From contig MNCI01011117.1 in assembly GCA_015680685.1 (NCBI GenBank), forward strand, positions 1 through 64,000: a stretch of DNA of 64,000 nt, written 5' to 3'. Numbering within the stretch: the stretch's first letter is position 1; each line of letters opens with the position of its first letter. Source of the DNA: Gnetum montanum (Eukaryota > Streptophyta > Gnetopsida > Gnetales > Gnetaceae). The position numbers were made by a program, and so were the translations under genes. Below, in pieces: positions 1 through 11,707 of the stretch. The notes under the pieces were generated by a model, which saw nothing but the letters and a program-made list of their open reading frames with translations, had not been told where the DNA came from and ran no database searches.

Positions 1-1190
1 CTACTGCCTTATTTCGTGGACTGGTATGCGACATCGGAGGCATTGACATCGGGCATGGCTACTATTTTCGGATTGCAGGTTCCAGGGCGAGTAAACTTAT
101 GATTGCCGTTTTTTAACCACCTGGAAAAATTTTGAAATGCATTCTTTGAGAAAACCCAGGCCTGTTTGGCAAGGTTGGAGGCGGAACCTGAAACTGAAGA
201 TTTAGCAACTGTCTTTCTTGTCCTCCGTCATGACCGCGTGTTGTGTTGGTGCCGCTGCCGTCGTCGTAGCCCTCATCTCCCTCAAGTCGCCTGCAGCAAC
301 CCTCGGCCAGATCTAGACGTGGCCGAGGCCATGGCCCCGTGCGTGACAGAGACCACTACCTTTCTTCTTCTGCTACCGCCGTTCATCTGCCTGCCACGGC
401 CGCTGTCTTGTTTCAGCCGTTGTATGCAATCTGTCCTCCACCGACGCGCAGTGGAGCAAGGCCCTGGTATTGACTCGCGTGGTGTAGAAATTAGTAGGGT
501 TTGGTTACGCTACTCGCGCGGAGGTTTTTGTATTTCTGTTTGCAGAGGCGGCGACCAACGCTGCTTATGGTCCCCCAAAAAAAATGAAATGTTGATGTCT
601 GCTTCTCTCTTTTTTTTTTTTTTGAAAACAGCTTCTTTGAATTACGCAGCATGGCGCTTAGCAATAGTATGAATCTTCATCCGGTGCAGATCATAATCAG
701 AGGGCTCAGCACTGGGAATAGATCTCAGGCTCGCGGTTCTCTGGGAATTTTGATTTTCTGGAACACGATGAATTTTGATTTTTGGAAACAGGAATAGTTT
801 ATGTTACCTTTAAAAATTTAAATGATAAATTGATAATCCGAAAGTAAGGTGGAACAAAGACTCTGGAACCCTTTCCATCAAAATATGAATTGTCCTGCTG
901 AATTTGTGTTGCTGCAGAGGTTGCTTTCCGGAATAAAATGGATACAACACAAATTTTACTTAAGATGCCCTCTGATTTGTTATATCTTTATATCATATAA
1001 ATGGTAAATTGGGCTTCTTCCATAATCCCACTATGTATAGGAACACATTTTTTATAAAGTAGAAAAAAAAATGCTACTTATTCTTTTTCCTCTCAAACCC
1101 AAATTTTAGCCACTTCTCCAAGAACTTTTAACCAATTTAACCTTACTAGCCTGCTCCATGAAATGGCCAAATGTGCCAACACAAACTCTC
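1..1190. other. Unassigned left flank with a CpG-rich patch
   Basis: No gene or known repeat recognised. Bases about 170-560 are clearly richer in G+C and in CpG than the rest of the window. An open plus-strand frame of 168 codons covers 166-672, but it opens at TTG, has no early ATG, and its composition (long Leu, Cys, Arg and Pro runs) does not look like a folded protein. A TTTGCAG at about 540-546 could be a splice acceptor. It may be a relic or edge of a host gene, or a young unmethylated insertion; I cannot choose. From about 690 on the sequence becomes AT-rich with no coding signal. Confidence 0.3.
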
Positions 1191-1391
1191 AAGATTTTGG
1201 AAAAACATCCTAGAAATAGATTAGTAAGGAGGTAACACAATGTTGCCCCCCATATCTCTCCACCATAGTTGCTCATCCTGATGAAGGATGAAGGTAAAAT
1301 TAGGTACAAACTCATTTGAATGAGTGTATACCACCTTATATTCTTGGGGCACTGGTAGTTTTGAATCATCATGCCTGTGAGAAGAAGACAT
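1191..1391 (-). pseudogene. R1 gag, N-terminal fragment
   Basis: The minus-strand frame starts at an ATG at 1391-1389 (MSSSHRHDD). It runs through a block (VVYTHSNEF, then FTFILHQDEQLWWRD, then GNIVLPP) that recurs in the gag N-termini of R6 (about 40480-40320) and R9 (about 61540-61400), and in weaker form in R3. The match fades near 1190, so only about 65 residues remain and the matrix, capsid and zinc-knuckle parts are gone. It lies just downstream of the R1 primer site and LTR, which is where gag should start. A stop lies after GNIVLPPY. Function by family: structural polyprotein of an Athila-like LTR retrotransposon. The block itself has no name I recognise. Confidence 0.7.
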
Positions 1392-1533
1392 TTTGAATTA
1401 GAGAAAAATTTAGTATGCTTAAATTATAGTTGTAATTATTAATTTTTTTGAATGATGGTGGCCTTAGGGTTCATTCCAGTGATCTTAAATAATATTTACT
1501 AAATCCTAGATAACACATGCATCAAAGTACAAG

Positions 1534-1551
1534 TCTTTGCCAATGGCACCA
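1534..1551 (-). other. R1 primer binding site (tRNA-Asp type, decayed)
   Basis: Minus strand reads TGGTGCCATTGGCAAAGA, one base after the LTR end. It matches the plant tRNA-Asp complement TGGCGCCGTTGCCGGGGA at 12 of 18 positions. The one-base spacer is the same in R3 to R6. Confidence 0.65.
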
Positions 1552-1552
1552 A

Positions 1553-2335
1553 TGATGAGCAGCAAGTAGACCCTACATCCAACTATATGAATTACGAAGC
1601 GTTCACGTGCAATCTAGTTGAATTCATAGACTTATAGCCTTCTAAGTACACTAGTCTCTAGGAAGTGAAACTAATTGTTGTAATAATTGTTTTCCTAATT
1701 ACACTTGTGAAATGCAAAGGTATGGTTAAGTGCAACTGAGGCATATGATTTTTATCATTTTTTATGTTTTGTGTTTTAATTTGTCTAAGGATAAAGAATA
1801 ATGAATAAAATAAAATAATTAAATTGCTAATTTAATCTAACTAGCTACACCTAACTAATCCTAACACAAGCATTGATTCCCACTTTCCATACACATCTTA
1901 AACACGTTTAACACTATTAAGTTACCAAATGTTAAGTGTCATTGGAATCACCAAGAGTCAAGCATATGCTCGAAGTGGTCGTACTTATGTGCTTAATTAA
2001 TTGCTTATTTAATCTAGCTTAATCTAGCTTAATTTAGCTTAATTACTTAANTTCAAGGTGCTGCAAGGTTTATTAAAAGGCTCATCTTTATTACTGCACA
2101 CACTATTGTGCTTAGGCACCATAGTGCTCGAATATAGATGTGTACACTCTTTGACTTCTATTGTGAGCACTTAGAAAAATATTCTAACTTTCAAATGACA
2201 AAACTATAAGAGATAAGCTATAACTATGACAAAAGATTACCATAAACATGGTGGGTGAATGTGTATTTATAGGCCAAAATATACACTGTGTCGATGAGGC
2301 CTCGTTGATGGAACCCAAGAAAATGCAACTCATCA
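1553..2335 (-). repeat. R1 5' LTR
   Basis: Plus strand starts TGATGAGCAG and ends CAACTCATCA, the inverted ends typical of this superfamily. A TATA box (minus strand CCTATAAATACAC) lies near 2260-2272. The stretch 1870-1990 aligns with the LTRs of R6 (phrases about taccaaatg, tcgaagtggtcgtac). A single N lies at 2051. No partner LTR is in the window, so R1 is a truncated 5' end. Confidence 0.75.
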
Positions 2336-3901
2336 CATTTTTTGTTTCTAATTTTTGCCAATTTATAAATATATTTTTATCATTCTCTTTTTCTTAATTT
2401 TTCATAAAATCTATTCATGGCTTTATGTTTAGTTTTGGTTACTATTAAGGTTGCCTCTTTCTTTATCATTTTGTATATTAGTATATTTTCTTGGCTACTA
2501 CTTTGCTGCCAATCCTTTAGAGAATTTTTTTTTATTTTGGATAGCATGTTGCACTTTATTACACCACTACCATGTCTCCTTTGGGATGTATGTTACATTC
2601 AAAATGTTCTTTTTAATTTTTTAAATGCAACTTCGATTTGGCCCCAAATTAAATTTGCAGACCAATCCTAATTCTAGGTGACTTCATGAAGCAATTATTC
2701 TTTGAATAAGGTAATGTTATCTTCTTTCAAATTCAACCATTTTATGCATTTAGTCCCTTTTCTCATACTATCTTTAAAGCTCTATATAGCTAAATCCATG
2801 ATTATTATTTGATGCTGAATTGCAAGACACTCTCCAGATATGACCTTGTAGATTTTACACATGGCCTAGTCTTTTTTGCACAGTAAGAAATAATCAATTT
2901 TTATTTTATCCATACCACTCTTGTATGTAATTAAATTTTTTTCATCTTATTAAAATAAGTATTTACAACTGTAAGGTTACAGACACTTGCAAATTACAAT
3001 AGTGAATCTTCCATATTATTGTGCTCTTTAAATCCTTTCCTTCATGAATCCTATTGTATCCCATTTTCATAGATCCAACATGACTGTTAAAATACCCTTC
3101 AATGGGGAATTTCTTGAATCCATGGAATTCTAAAGATCATACTTAATCAAAATTTATAGGCTAATTTATGGGGCATGTAGGCTGATTATACTAATGATCT
3201 TATTTTTAAACACAGGTTTGATGCCCATAATTTGATTTCCATGGGGATATACATGTACCACTTTATCTTTAACAAATTAATCAATGATGATGTCTACTCC
3301 ATTTTGGTAATTTTCTTTTTTTAAGTAGAAGCGTTTGTAATACTAGCCTAAATCTTTAGTTTTCTCCCCCTTCTATCTTATTTCTTGAAGGCAAACAATG
3401 TAGATTCTTTATCTTTTCATGGCATTAGTAATTTTAGAGGTTTTTTTTTTTATTGAGACTTCCAATGTTCTTGGTTGCCATAAAAAATTTCTATTGATGA
3501 ACTTGCTTCTTTACCCATATCCATCCTTAGTGTGGAAACCCTTCTTTACTTTTCATAATATTTAAGCGACGATGAGGATGCTTTAGCAAGCCCTTGTCCA
3601 TCTTCCATAGCAATGGAACCATGTGATTATTGCACTTTATTTTGAAAAATTTCCTAGCATTTGAAAAATATAAAAAAGGACTCATCCATGAGATTTGGAA
3701 AGGTTTTACAATTAGCTTTTAACCTAATTATAACCCTCCTCTTTTCGTATCTAGGCTTGGTACTAACATTGACGGAGTTAGTTTCAATATTCATGTATGA
3801 ACTTTAAATAAAAAATGGATTTGAGGTAGTAATAAAAAGTCATGATAAAGTACATTCCAACAAAGGTAACATTCCCTAGAAAATTATTGTACATGTTATG
3901 G
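2336..3901. other. Unassigned AT-rich DNA between R1 and R2
   Basis: Poly-T and poly-A rich. I find no retroviral motif, RNA gene or convincing open frame. A minus-strand stretch around 3470-3620 reads for some 20 codons at a time without stops, but I match it to no family. It may be an old transposon beyond recognition. Confidence 0.3.
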
Positions 3902-4710
3902 TGTTACCCTTGAAAAACATCACATAATACCACCCAAGAGTCCCAAATCAACTATGAAAGGAGAGTGGACTCAAAGTGGACTACTTTTTAATCAAGATTG
4001 AAATTTGACTTTATTTTAGGCATTTTTCTACAATTTGGGTGTAAATTACATAAGTTTTTAAGAATGAAGGATCATAAAAATGCTAATTTTTTTTTTAAAA
4101 TATTAGTTTGACACATTCAATAGTAAAAAAAAGTGTCATTTATTTCTAAAATTAATAAAAATGATATAGTACTAAGATGAGTGTAAATAAGGATTTATAA
4201 ATTTTATTATTTATTGGTACCTAGTGAGATGGGGACATGGGTGGAGGGTACAAGATAATGTTGGACCTAAATTTTATTATTTATGTTAAAAATACTTTGT
4301 TTCTATAGATACATGGTTGAATGAAGTATGCATGTGATTTGTGAAGGGTACAAGATTATTTAAAAGTGTAGCAAGATTGACCTAGGCAATAAGCATGCAT
4401 AAAGATGTAGAACATACACATGCATGACACATCATAACACAACATGACATGACAACAAGGACCAATCTTAAGCTAAGTATAACTAGTCATAAATCTTACA
4501 TTGTAGAGGGGCAATGGTCTAAGCTAGAGAAGCAAAGAATCCCTAACAAGTCTACATATTCTTACGATGTAGTTGACAAGGAATTAGAACCATGTAGCTT
4601 TTTTGTAATGGTTAAGATAGTATAGAACTTGTAAGGATCTCCACACTTCTCTGATCCTCATTCTAGAGGGAAACAACCTTCAATCTATTAATAAAACATG
4701 TTTTCCTACA
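3902..4710 (-). repeat. R2 3' LTR
   Basis: Plus strand runs from TGTTACCCTT to TTTTCCTACA, so the element reads TGTAGGAAAA to the terminal CA. A purine tract lies directly outside the right end. Two regions match the split 5' LTR: 3902-3990 to 9658-9745, and 4430-4560 to 47543-47690 (aaggaccaa, then taagct, then agaggggca, then ctaag). Confidence 0.75.
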
Positions 4711-4721
4711 CTCTCTCCCAC
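4711..4721 (-). other. R2 polypurine tract
   Basis: Minus strand GTGGGAGAGAG immediately before the 3' LTR start TGTAGG. It is preceded by TTCTTTCAA, giving the Ser-Phe-Lys/Gln-Trp-Glu type codons often seen at the end of chromovirus pol. Confidence 0.7.
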
Positions 4722-5589
4722 TTGAAAGAAGTGATATCCTCAAAGCTTAAGTATTTGTTCGTATGCTTTCCAAATATGGAGAGCACATTACATAGTAAGG
4801 GATTTTGAATAGCTAAAAGCCCTTTTTATAATTGTAGATAAGAAGGTCTAACAACTAGGGTTATTTAACTATAAAGGACGAATATTGAAATCAACTTAAC
4901 ATCCAATAGCAACTTAGAGATGTTCACATAACCTAGGTTAAAGAAGAAAAGGTTTACCCTTTTTCATGTAAACTATACTAACCTTTTTTTCTAGAGAAAA
5001 ATCTATTCACTTGACATTTGAGAATATTTTCTATCTCTAGTACTAATATGAGAGAGTAGAGTCAATCCTTTGTATCTAAGAGGAGACTACTTCATACATT
5101 AGAGAAACCACTCTCCATGCTTAGTATTATCCTAACATTAGCATGAGTATGGATCTTTGGAACTTTAGCCTCATTGTGGCACCACCTAACTTATTAATTA
5201 AGGGAGAACACACTAGCTCTTTGCCCCTTAGAAGTGATCCCTCTTAGCTCTACTTGACAACATTTATCCTATCTTACTAATGCTATATTTTTTTATGTGC
5301 AACACTATGACTCTTAGTGGGAAGTGGAAAATCCACAAAGGTTGATCAATTTAATTCTTTACTCAAAAGTTTGCAATAAATGTATGCTTATATTTGACAA
5401 TATGTCAGTTCTCCCAAGTGTCCTCCTATAAGAATGTGTCTTGCCAATGCATATAAAATTCCACCTTTTGATTAGGATTATATCTAGTTACATGCATGTT
5501 GATGATGGAATAAATTTATCATCCTTTCATAACCTCAATATTTGGAAATCCACAGGACCTCATCTTTATTGTATATGCATCTCTAGAAT
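4722..5589 (-). pseudogene. R2 integrase zone, unreadable
   Basis: This is where integrase should lie, between RNase H and the 3' LTR. It is only about 870 bases, shorter than the usual 1.2 kb or more, and full of stops and shifts. I could not see HHCC, DDE or a chromodomain. One short stretch near 5430 reads GGHLGE and may be the zinc-finger start, but this is weak. Confidence 0.3.
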
Positions 5590-6610
5590 TGAAATTTTCC
5601 AACATGGAAACATGAAATACTAGAGGATACTTTGTCAAATACATGAATTACTATAAAGTTTGAATGAATTTAAGAATTCAAAGAGGGATAACATAGGTTA
5701 GATTATGAGGGTCATCCTAATCTTGAGAAATGCTTCTTGACACTTATTACTCAATTTCCAGGAAGCATCCTTCTTCTAAAAATTAGTTATGGTTGTTGTT
5801 ACTATAAAAAAATCACAAATAAAATTCATATACAGCTAGGTAATCAAAAGAATTGATGTACCTCATGCATGTTCTTTGAGACAAGCCATGCGGTAATGAC
5901 ATCTACCTTCTTTAGATCTAGTTTTACTTTGCCTCCACCAATGATATGACCAAGGAACCTTAAGTTTGCCTTTCCAGCCTTACACTTCTCTTACTTGGTG
6001 TACAACTTATGCTTTTACAATTTGGAGAATACTAGTTTTAAGTATTGAAGGCATTCCTCCATAGAAAAAAAATACACAAGAATGTTATCAAGTTATGCCA
6101 TTGTAAGTTACTAGTGGAACACCTTGTTCATGAGTATGCAAAAGGTGGTAAAATAATTGCTACCATCTACAAGCTACAAAATGTGGCATGATTGCTCACT
6201 CATACAAGCTATAACAAGTGATACATACTATCTTCTCCTTATCCTCTACTGCAATGCATACTTGATAGTACTGTTGATGAATGTCGAGTTGAGAGAAAAT
6301 TTAATTTTTTGCTAGTTGATCAAATAAATGTGGCATTAAAGGTACAAAATACCTATTCTTGATGATGAACTTATTCAAGCACTTAAAAATTATAGTATAA
6401 TCTTAGTGTGCCATCCTTTCTTTGCAAATAACACTAAGATTCCATATCAAGATTTTGAGGGTTTAATATAATCCTTCTTTACCAAACTTGTTAACTGCTC
6501 CTTTAACTCATCTAATCAAGGGTAGTTATTCTATAAGGATTCCACTTAGGAGGGGTAATTTCCAACAATAACTTTATCTTGTGATCCATCACTTGTCCTT
6601 CTGGTAACTC
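5590..6610 (-). pseudogene. R2 reverse transcriptase and RNase H relic
   Basis: Minus-strand translation gives pieces of a Ty3/gypsy RT in the right order. About 6590 reads DHKIKLLLEITPPKWNPY (RT start). About 6090-6060 reads NILVYF, the YxDD box with both the Tyr and the first Asp damaged. About 5990-5920 reads FLGHIIGGGKVKL, the conserved FLGH-[IV]-[IS] block. About 5760-5660 reads KCQEAFLKIR and then PMLSLFEF, the start of the RNase H connection. Several frame changes and stops separate these pieces. Family role: copies element RNA into DNA. The order of motifs, not any single open frame, supports the call. Confidence 0.75.
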
Positions 6611-7599
6611 ACCAAACATCTTTGTTGACATTAGGTCTTTATACCTCCCTTCCAACTCTTTAATCTACACATTCACTTGGATTGAACCATCCATTTCCAT
6701 CTTTCTCAACATCTCTAGGAACATTTGGTGGGCTATATCTTGGGTAATCCTCTTCATCACCATTGGAAAAAAAATTTATAATTCATGAAGCATGCTAGTT
6801 GCCCTTGGTGTAAAGGTCTTCATAGCATAGGAAAATTTCTTAAGTAAGATGTAATAAATTAAGATATGGAACAAATAATACCTTTTCCTTCTTTAGGAAC
6901 TCATGTCTAATGATGCTTTAGAAAGATTCAATGTCTTGAATTGAGAAATCCAACTTCCCACTTCAATATCTCACATTCACTTTCATACCCTTCATCATTC
7001 TAATACATCTAATTGGATGGAGTTTGGCTAAGATGTCGAAGCTAGTTCAACTTACAAATTTATGGTGTGAGTGATTTTTAGTGAAAGAAACCTATGAATA
7101 GCACCTATGTTAACCAAGGCATCTACCATATTTAAAGAAAATTCTATTAGAACTAATTTTATTGAATGCAAGTTAGTTTCTTACTTTGAATTCTCTCCTT
7201 AAACATATGGTTGAATTATAATCAAGCTTTAAGAGATCTGATTCATCACACCAAGTATTTCACTATCTTTCTCATTTTCATTCACCTCAATCACATATAA
7301 GTAAGCTTATAATTTGTAATCAAGAGTATTTGACCATTGGTCACCATTTGGACTCCTTCAAGTTGGTCATTCATTGGGGTTCTAAGGAAAATCTCAACAA
7401 CATAATTTCTCAAGCAGATAAAGCACCTTATGCTTAAACACCCTAGCAGATTATTTATGGATCTTTTAAAGTGTGCATGCTTGCCTCTAAACCTATTGTG
7501 ATATTCGAGAGCTTAACATTTTCCATTACCGTAGTAAGAAGCTTAGGAATGAAAAGTAATGGTAGGATGCAAACGCTGAAAGCCATCATCAAAGCTTCT
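6611..7599 (-). pseudogene. R2 protease/linker zone, eroded
   Basis: Lies between gag and RT of R2, where zinc knuckle and aspartic protease are expected. I could not find a clear D-[TS]-G-A or CCHC motif. Assigned by position only. Confidence 0.3.
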
Positions 7600-8560
7600 T
7601 CTTTCAAACTCATAGGATCCATCATGTATGCTCTTATGGTCTAAGATGCATCTACTCCATTCTTCTACTACTTTTAACACTCACAATTAATCAAAAAATT
7701 GTAGCCAACTCAATTTCCTCTATATAATTTGTAATCTTATGGGTTTTGATTTTCCATTAGACCATGGATTCAAGCCATTAAAAAAGAATTACTACTTAGC
7801 CATCTTGTTGATGTCAAGAACTTGTAACATCAAATCTTGGTACTCTATGATGTAATTCTGTAGCTTCCTAGTTTTTTGGATCTACTTCAACTTCACCTAA
7901 GCCTTGTCAATGGAATTGCCTAGGCATAAGATCTCGATCATGGTAATTTTAAATATTTCCATGTCTTTGCATAGATTTAAGCTATCATAGACTTCATATA
8001 CTAGACAGTTTTAAGCCATCAAGTTTAGAAAACTTTGCTCTAGAATTTAAAAAAATGCTTATCTTGGTCTCCTTAGGATACTTGTTCATCTCCAAGAATT
8101 TTCCTTCTCATAGAGAAACACATCTATAAGCTTATCATCATGATATGCTTTATAGGCTTTGGATTATTTAGCTTGGAATTTGAATGTAGATTACCCAAAC
8201 CTAGATATGATTTCTTTCATTTGTACAACCAACTAGTCCTTGAGCTTTTCATTCTTTGACACTAGGATTAGCAACCTTTACAAGATGTCCCTCATAAAGA
8301 CCTACACACCATCAACATGTTTCTCATATGTCCAAATTTATTTTCCATAGGTAGAATACATTCATTATATCCACAATTTCATGAATCATTTTTTCTTGCT
8401 CATGAGCAGGTAACTAGCTAAAAATCACATGGTCTGCCTTCAACAACTAGCCCCATAAATTTTGCATCTTTCGAAGAGGATCATCATCATTTCTCTCTCA
8501 AGGTATCCCTTTGTCTTTGTTCCTATTTTTACCTTTTTGCATATCCTCACACACCTCTAA
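7600..8560 (-). pseudogene. R2 gag relic
   Basis: Around 7880-7760 the minus strand reads LRKLQNYIIEYQDLMLQV, then DINKMAK, then FFFNGLNPW. This follows the retrotransposon-gag capsid pattern (L+.L.+.xxxxEYI.EFQ.L, then D....FLxGLxPW). Upstream pieces to about 8560 read MQNLWGQLL and EKMIHEIVD in broken frames. Family role: capsid-like structural protein. Many stops; no intact frame remains. Confidence 0.65.
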
Positions 8561-8680
8561 TGAATATTATCTAGACAACAACATCAACATAACAATATTG
8601 ACATAGGGTCCACTACCTTAATGCATTAGCATTGACATAGAGATAATAAATACCTATATAAATATACATACCAATCATAG

Positions 8681-9424
8681 TGATGATATCTTTTAGGAGA
8701 TAGGTTAACTAAACTCTTATAGTTTTGTTCCATAGAAGTTAGAATTTGTTAGCAATTTTTTACAACATGATATGAAGTAGTTGTTTGGGTTCTTTATTCA
8801 AGTGCCTTGTACCTAGACATATTGGATGATGGCAATAAATATTGAGACTATTTTATTCGACTGTAGCACATTGACATAGCCCAGAATTTATCTTAATGCA
8901 ATTTAATTTCTAATGCATATTAGATTAATATTACATTTTATTCCATATTAATGAATTGATGAAATGAATGCAACTAGTTTAAAGCTTAAACATGTGTTCA
9001 TTTGGTAATCCTAATAGCATTATTACTTGGTCTTGCCTAGTAGCATAATGCTTGATAATCCTAGTAGTGGGTACAAGCATTTAGGACATGTACACCAAAT
9101 TCAAAATAAACACTCATCACCCTTAGTATAGACTAGGATTTATCTTTGTACCTAGCTTAGATATTTTAAATTTTAACATTTTAGTATTTTAATATTATTT
9201 TATTATGTCCTAAACAACATCAAGATCATATCCCATTATTACACTTAACCATATGAACTAGGGTTACGTGAGTATAATTGGGAAAAAAATGATCCATGAT
9301 TAACTACTTATTAATTTAATTGTCACACTAGTCTAGTCCATGGATTACAATTAGTTCACTTGCATATGATTTTGAGTTGTATGGCTTGGTGTTGAGACTA
9401 CTTGCCACTCATCAACCTCATCAT
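8681..9424 (+). repeat. LTR-like sequence inside R2, plus orientation
   Basis: Starts near TGATGATATC and ends TTGCCACTCATCA, as plus-strand LTRs of the R4 type do. Middle phrases resemble the R4 LTR (8800-8880 with the zone around 10980-11040; 9060-9130 with 11170-11300), and a second relic at 48240-48960. No internal region or partner is attached, so it may be a solo LTR. Flanking bases show no clear duplication, and the left boundary is uncertain by tens of bases. A short minus-strand open frame (9545-9351) overlaps its right end and looks accidental. Confidence 0.5.
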
Positions 9425-9657
9425 GCACTTTTTCATATACTAGACCTTTTAAATTATATCCTTCAACCAATCCATTTTGAGGGTTGGAACTAGGAGGAAC
9501 ATTATCAAGATTTTGATTTACCTTATTCTTCTTCTTGTATACCATAGTAGTATCTATCTATACAACCCATAAGCATAATATTTCATAATGAGCAATGAAT
9601 TACAAACCATCATTAGCATTAAATTATGAATCACAACTCTAGTACTAAGAATTACAG

Positions 9658-9855
9658 TGTCATCCTTAAAAAGCACCGTACAACATCAACTAAGAGTTCG
9701 AAATCATCTATTAAAGGATGGTAGACTCAAGGTGGGCTATGCCTTAATGTTCAAAGCACCTACAAGCATAATAAAATTCATGGCACCCATTATAAGCATA
9801 TCTAGAATGCCTTAGGCAACACACATATATAAAAAGACCCCACATACAACACATT
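9658..9855 (-). repeat. R2 5' LTR, left piece
   Basis: Matches 3902 to about 4430 of the R2 3' LTR in order (TGTCATCCTT against TGTTACCCTT, then agactcaa.gtgg.cta), with losses. It stops at 9855, where the R3 LTR begins. The sequence resumes at 47543. Confidence 0.7.
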
Positions 9856-10685
9856 TAATAAGCGGTAGAGGATTCCAACACTCAACCATACAAGTCAAAA
9901 GCATTCATGCTTAACTAAATAAAAATCCATTAATGAACAATGTAAGTATACTAGTGAGTTGATAAGAAGTTCATGATCATTATCTTATCACTTAGAGTTA
10001 GTGAAGTGTAGAACATATGGTTTAACTCTTAGCAAGGCATATGATTAAATGATATCATTGACTCTTAAGCGTGCTAAGTGTATACATAATGAAAATGAAT
10101 GTAATTTCTATTACTAAGTATAATAGAAATATAAAACTATTCTAGCCTGTTAGTGATAAGTATTTATTCTTAGTTTTATGTACATGTCCTAGGTTGATGT
10201 AATTGTTAATGTGATTATCAAGTAACTTTAATAGTAAGTGAATTAAGTAAAGTCAGTACTAAGTTACCAAACAATTACAATTTACACTTGAAACTAGTCG
10301 TACTCATTCTACCTTACTAATGAACTTCCTAATATTAAAATACTTAGGAAATGTAAATGACATAGTAAAAGTAAAATACCTTGGAAAATAAATCTATTCT
10401 ATGTGATATGCTATAATGATAAGAACAATCTTAATCTCTATTATCATTCATGAATTTTATATAGGAACAATCTACTCAAATAAAGATATCATACAACTAT
10501 TAATCACTACATTGTAGGCATTCATTACTAACTCTAACTTTATGGAAATAAGCTGCAATAATTTCTCCAAGTATTGTTAAAAATCTATTTTTTGATGCGA
10601 TGGTGGGCTTGTATTTGTAGGCATGACCATTATCCTCTACATCATATCTATGATATTGTAGTCCTTCATATAAAATATTTCATCA
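9856..10685 (-). repeat. R3 3' LTR
   Basis: Pairs with 46690-47542: long shared phrases such as gtaagtatactag, aagaagttca.gatcatt and aaaactattctag. The plus-strand right end is AAATATTTCATCA in both; the left end TAATAAGCGG is a decayed TGATGAGTGG. No purine tract is visible to its right, and only 26 bases separate it from R4, so the region next to this LTR is partly lost. Confidence 0.75.
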
Positions 10686-10711
10686 TGAATTGATTAATTT
10701 TAGTAGCACTT

Positions 10712-11582
10712 TGATGAGTCATGAATTTGTTGACCCCAATATCAGATACCCAATATTGAAGCCCCGATATTAGATACTCGATATGAAAGCTAGGAAGCAA
10801 TGTCAGATATCCAATATCATCTTCTTTGTGCTAGCCTATAAATACAATAATTGGGTGCATGATTTGAACAACAATAGAGAATATAGTTTTAGTTTTTAGT
10901 TTTTGATAGTCTTTCTTAGAGTTTTGTTATTCCCAGTGCATGCCTATAGTGTGATGTTTGTAATCATACAACACCTTTGTTCAACTGTGACATACTTGGA
11001 CACATTACATGACTAGAAATAAAGATTGAGATTAATCCCATCATTGCAATATCCACTTAGATTATTATTTCTTTTAATTGTTAATTATTTACTATTTCCT
11101 TTAGTTAACATTTCCATTTATTGCTATTTACTATTCTTGTCATTAAGCAGAATGTGTATGCCTTAGTCATAAGCACTTAAGTGTAAGTACTTGGTAATCT
11201 AGCAGTGTATCATTTGGCACACCCAGTGACATATGCTTTGAAATTCCAAAAGTAGTCTCACGAAGTCCAAGGCATGTATGGACGATTAAGAGTGGATACT
11301 CATCACATGTACGCTAGTTTAGATTTTTTTCCAATGTTTAGTAGCTTAATTAATTCATCTCTTTGTCATCATTAGGAGTAGCATAGAATTAGACAACGTC
11401 ATATGCCTCACTCTGGACTAAACCATATAGCTACCATGAGCCCAAGTGGGAAGACAATGAATTGTGATAAGAGCATAATAATCTAGATACCACAACTAGT
11501 CCCATCCATGGAATTCAATGGGATCATGCATGAATGCTTGTGATTTTTATGGTTGAGCGTAGGGGTACCTCATCGCTCATCA
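10712..11582 (+). repeat. R4 5' LTR
   Basis: Starts TGATGAGTCATG, ends CATCGCTCATCA. U3 carries a row of decayed GATATC-type palindromes (10738-10820), then CCTATAAATAC (TATA box, about 10845-10856). GAAATAAAG at about 11020 may serve as the poly(A) signal. It aligns end to end with 27683-28533; the main difference is a block of about 30 bases missing from the U3 of the other copy. Confidence 0.85.
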
Positions 11583-11583
11583 T

Positions 11584-11601
11584 TGGCACTGTTACTAGGG
11601 A
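11584..11601 (+). other. R4 primer binding site (tRNA-Asp)
   Basis: TGGCACTGTTACTAGGGA, one base after the LTR. It matches TGGCGCCGTTGCCGGGGA at 13 of 18 positions, and all five differences are transitions. Confidence 0.75.
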
Positions 11602-11707
11602 TGGTGCTAGTTATCCAGATTAGTTATATCATACATGGTCATTGTAAACACATTAATGATTTATTGCTTAGAAACTATTAAGTCACACACATCATTAACT
11701 AACAAAA

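Noticed and set aside
166-672. 168-codon open frame as a gene
   Set aside because: Opens at TTG without ATG; amino acid mix reflects GC-rich DNA; no domain seen.
9635-9647. Initiator tRNA-Met primer site for R2
   Set aside because: aactctagtacta matches only 8 of 13 positions and lies 10 bases from the LTR; too weak to list.
10707-10711. Target duplication for R4
   Set aside because: CACTT against TGCTC agree at two of five positions. Also about 270 bases expected next to the R3 LTR are missing, so this edge has been altered.
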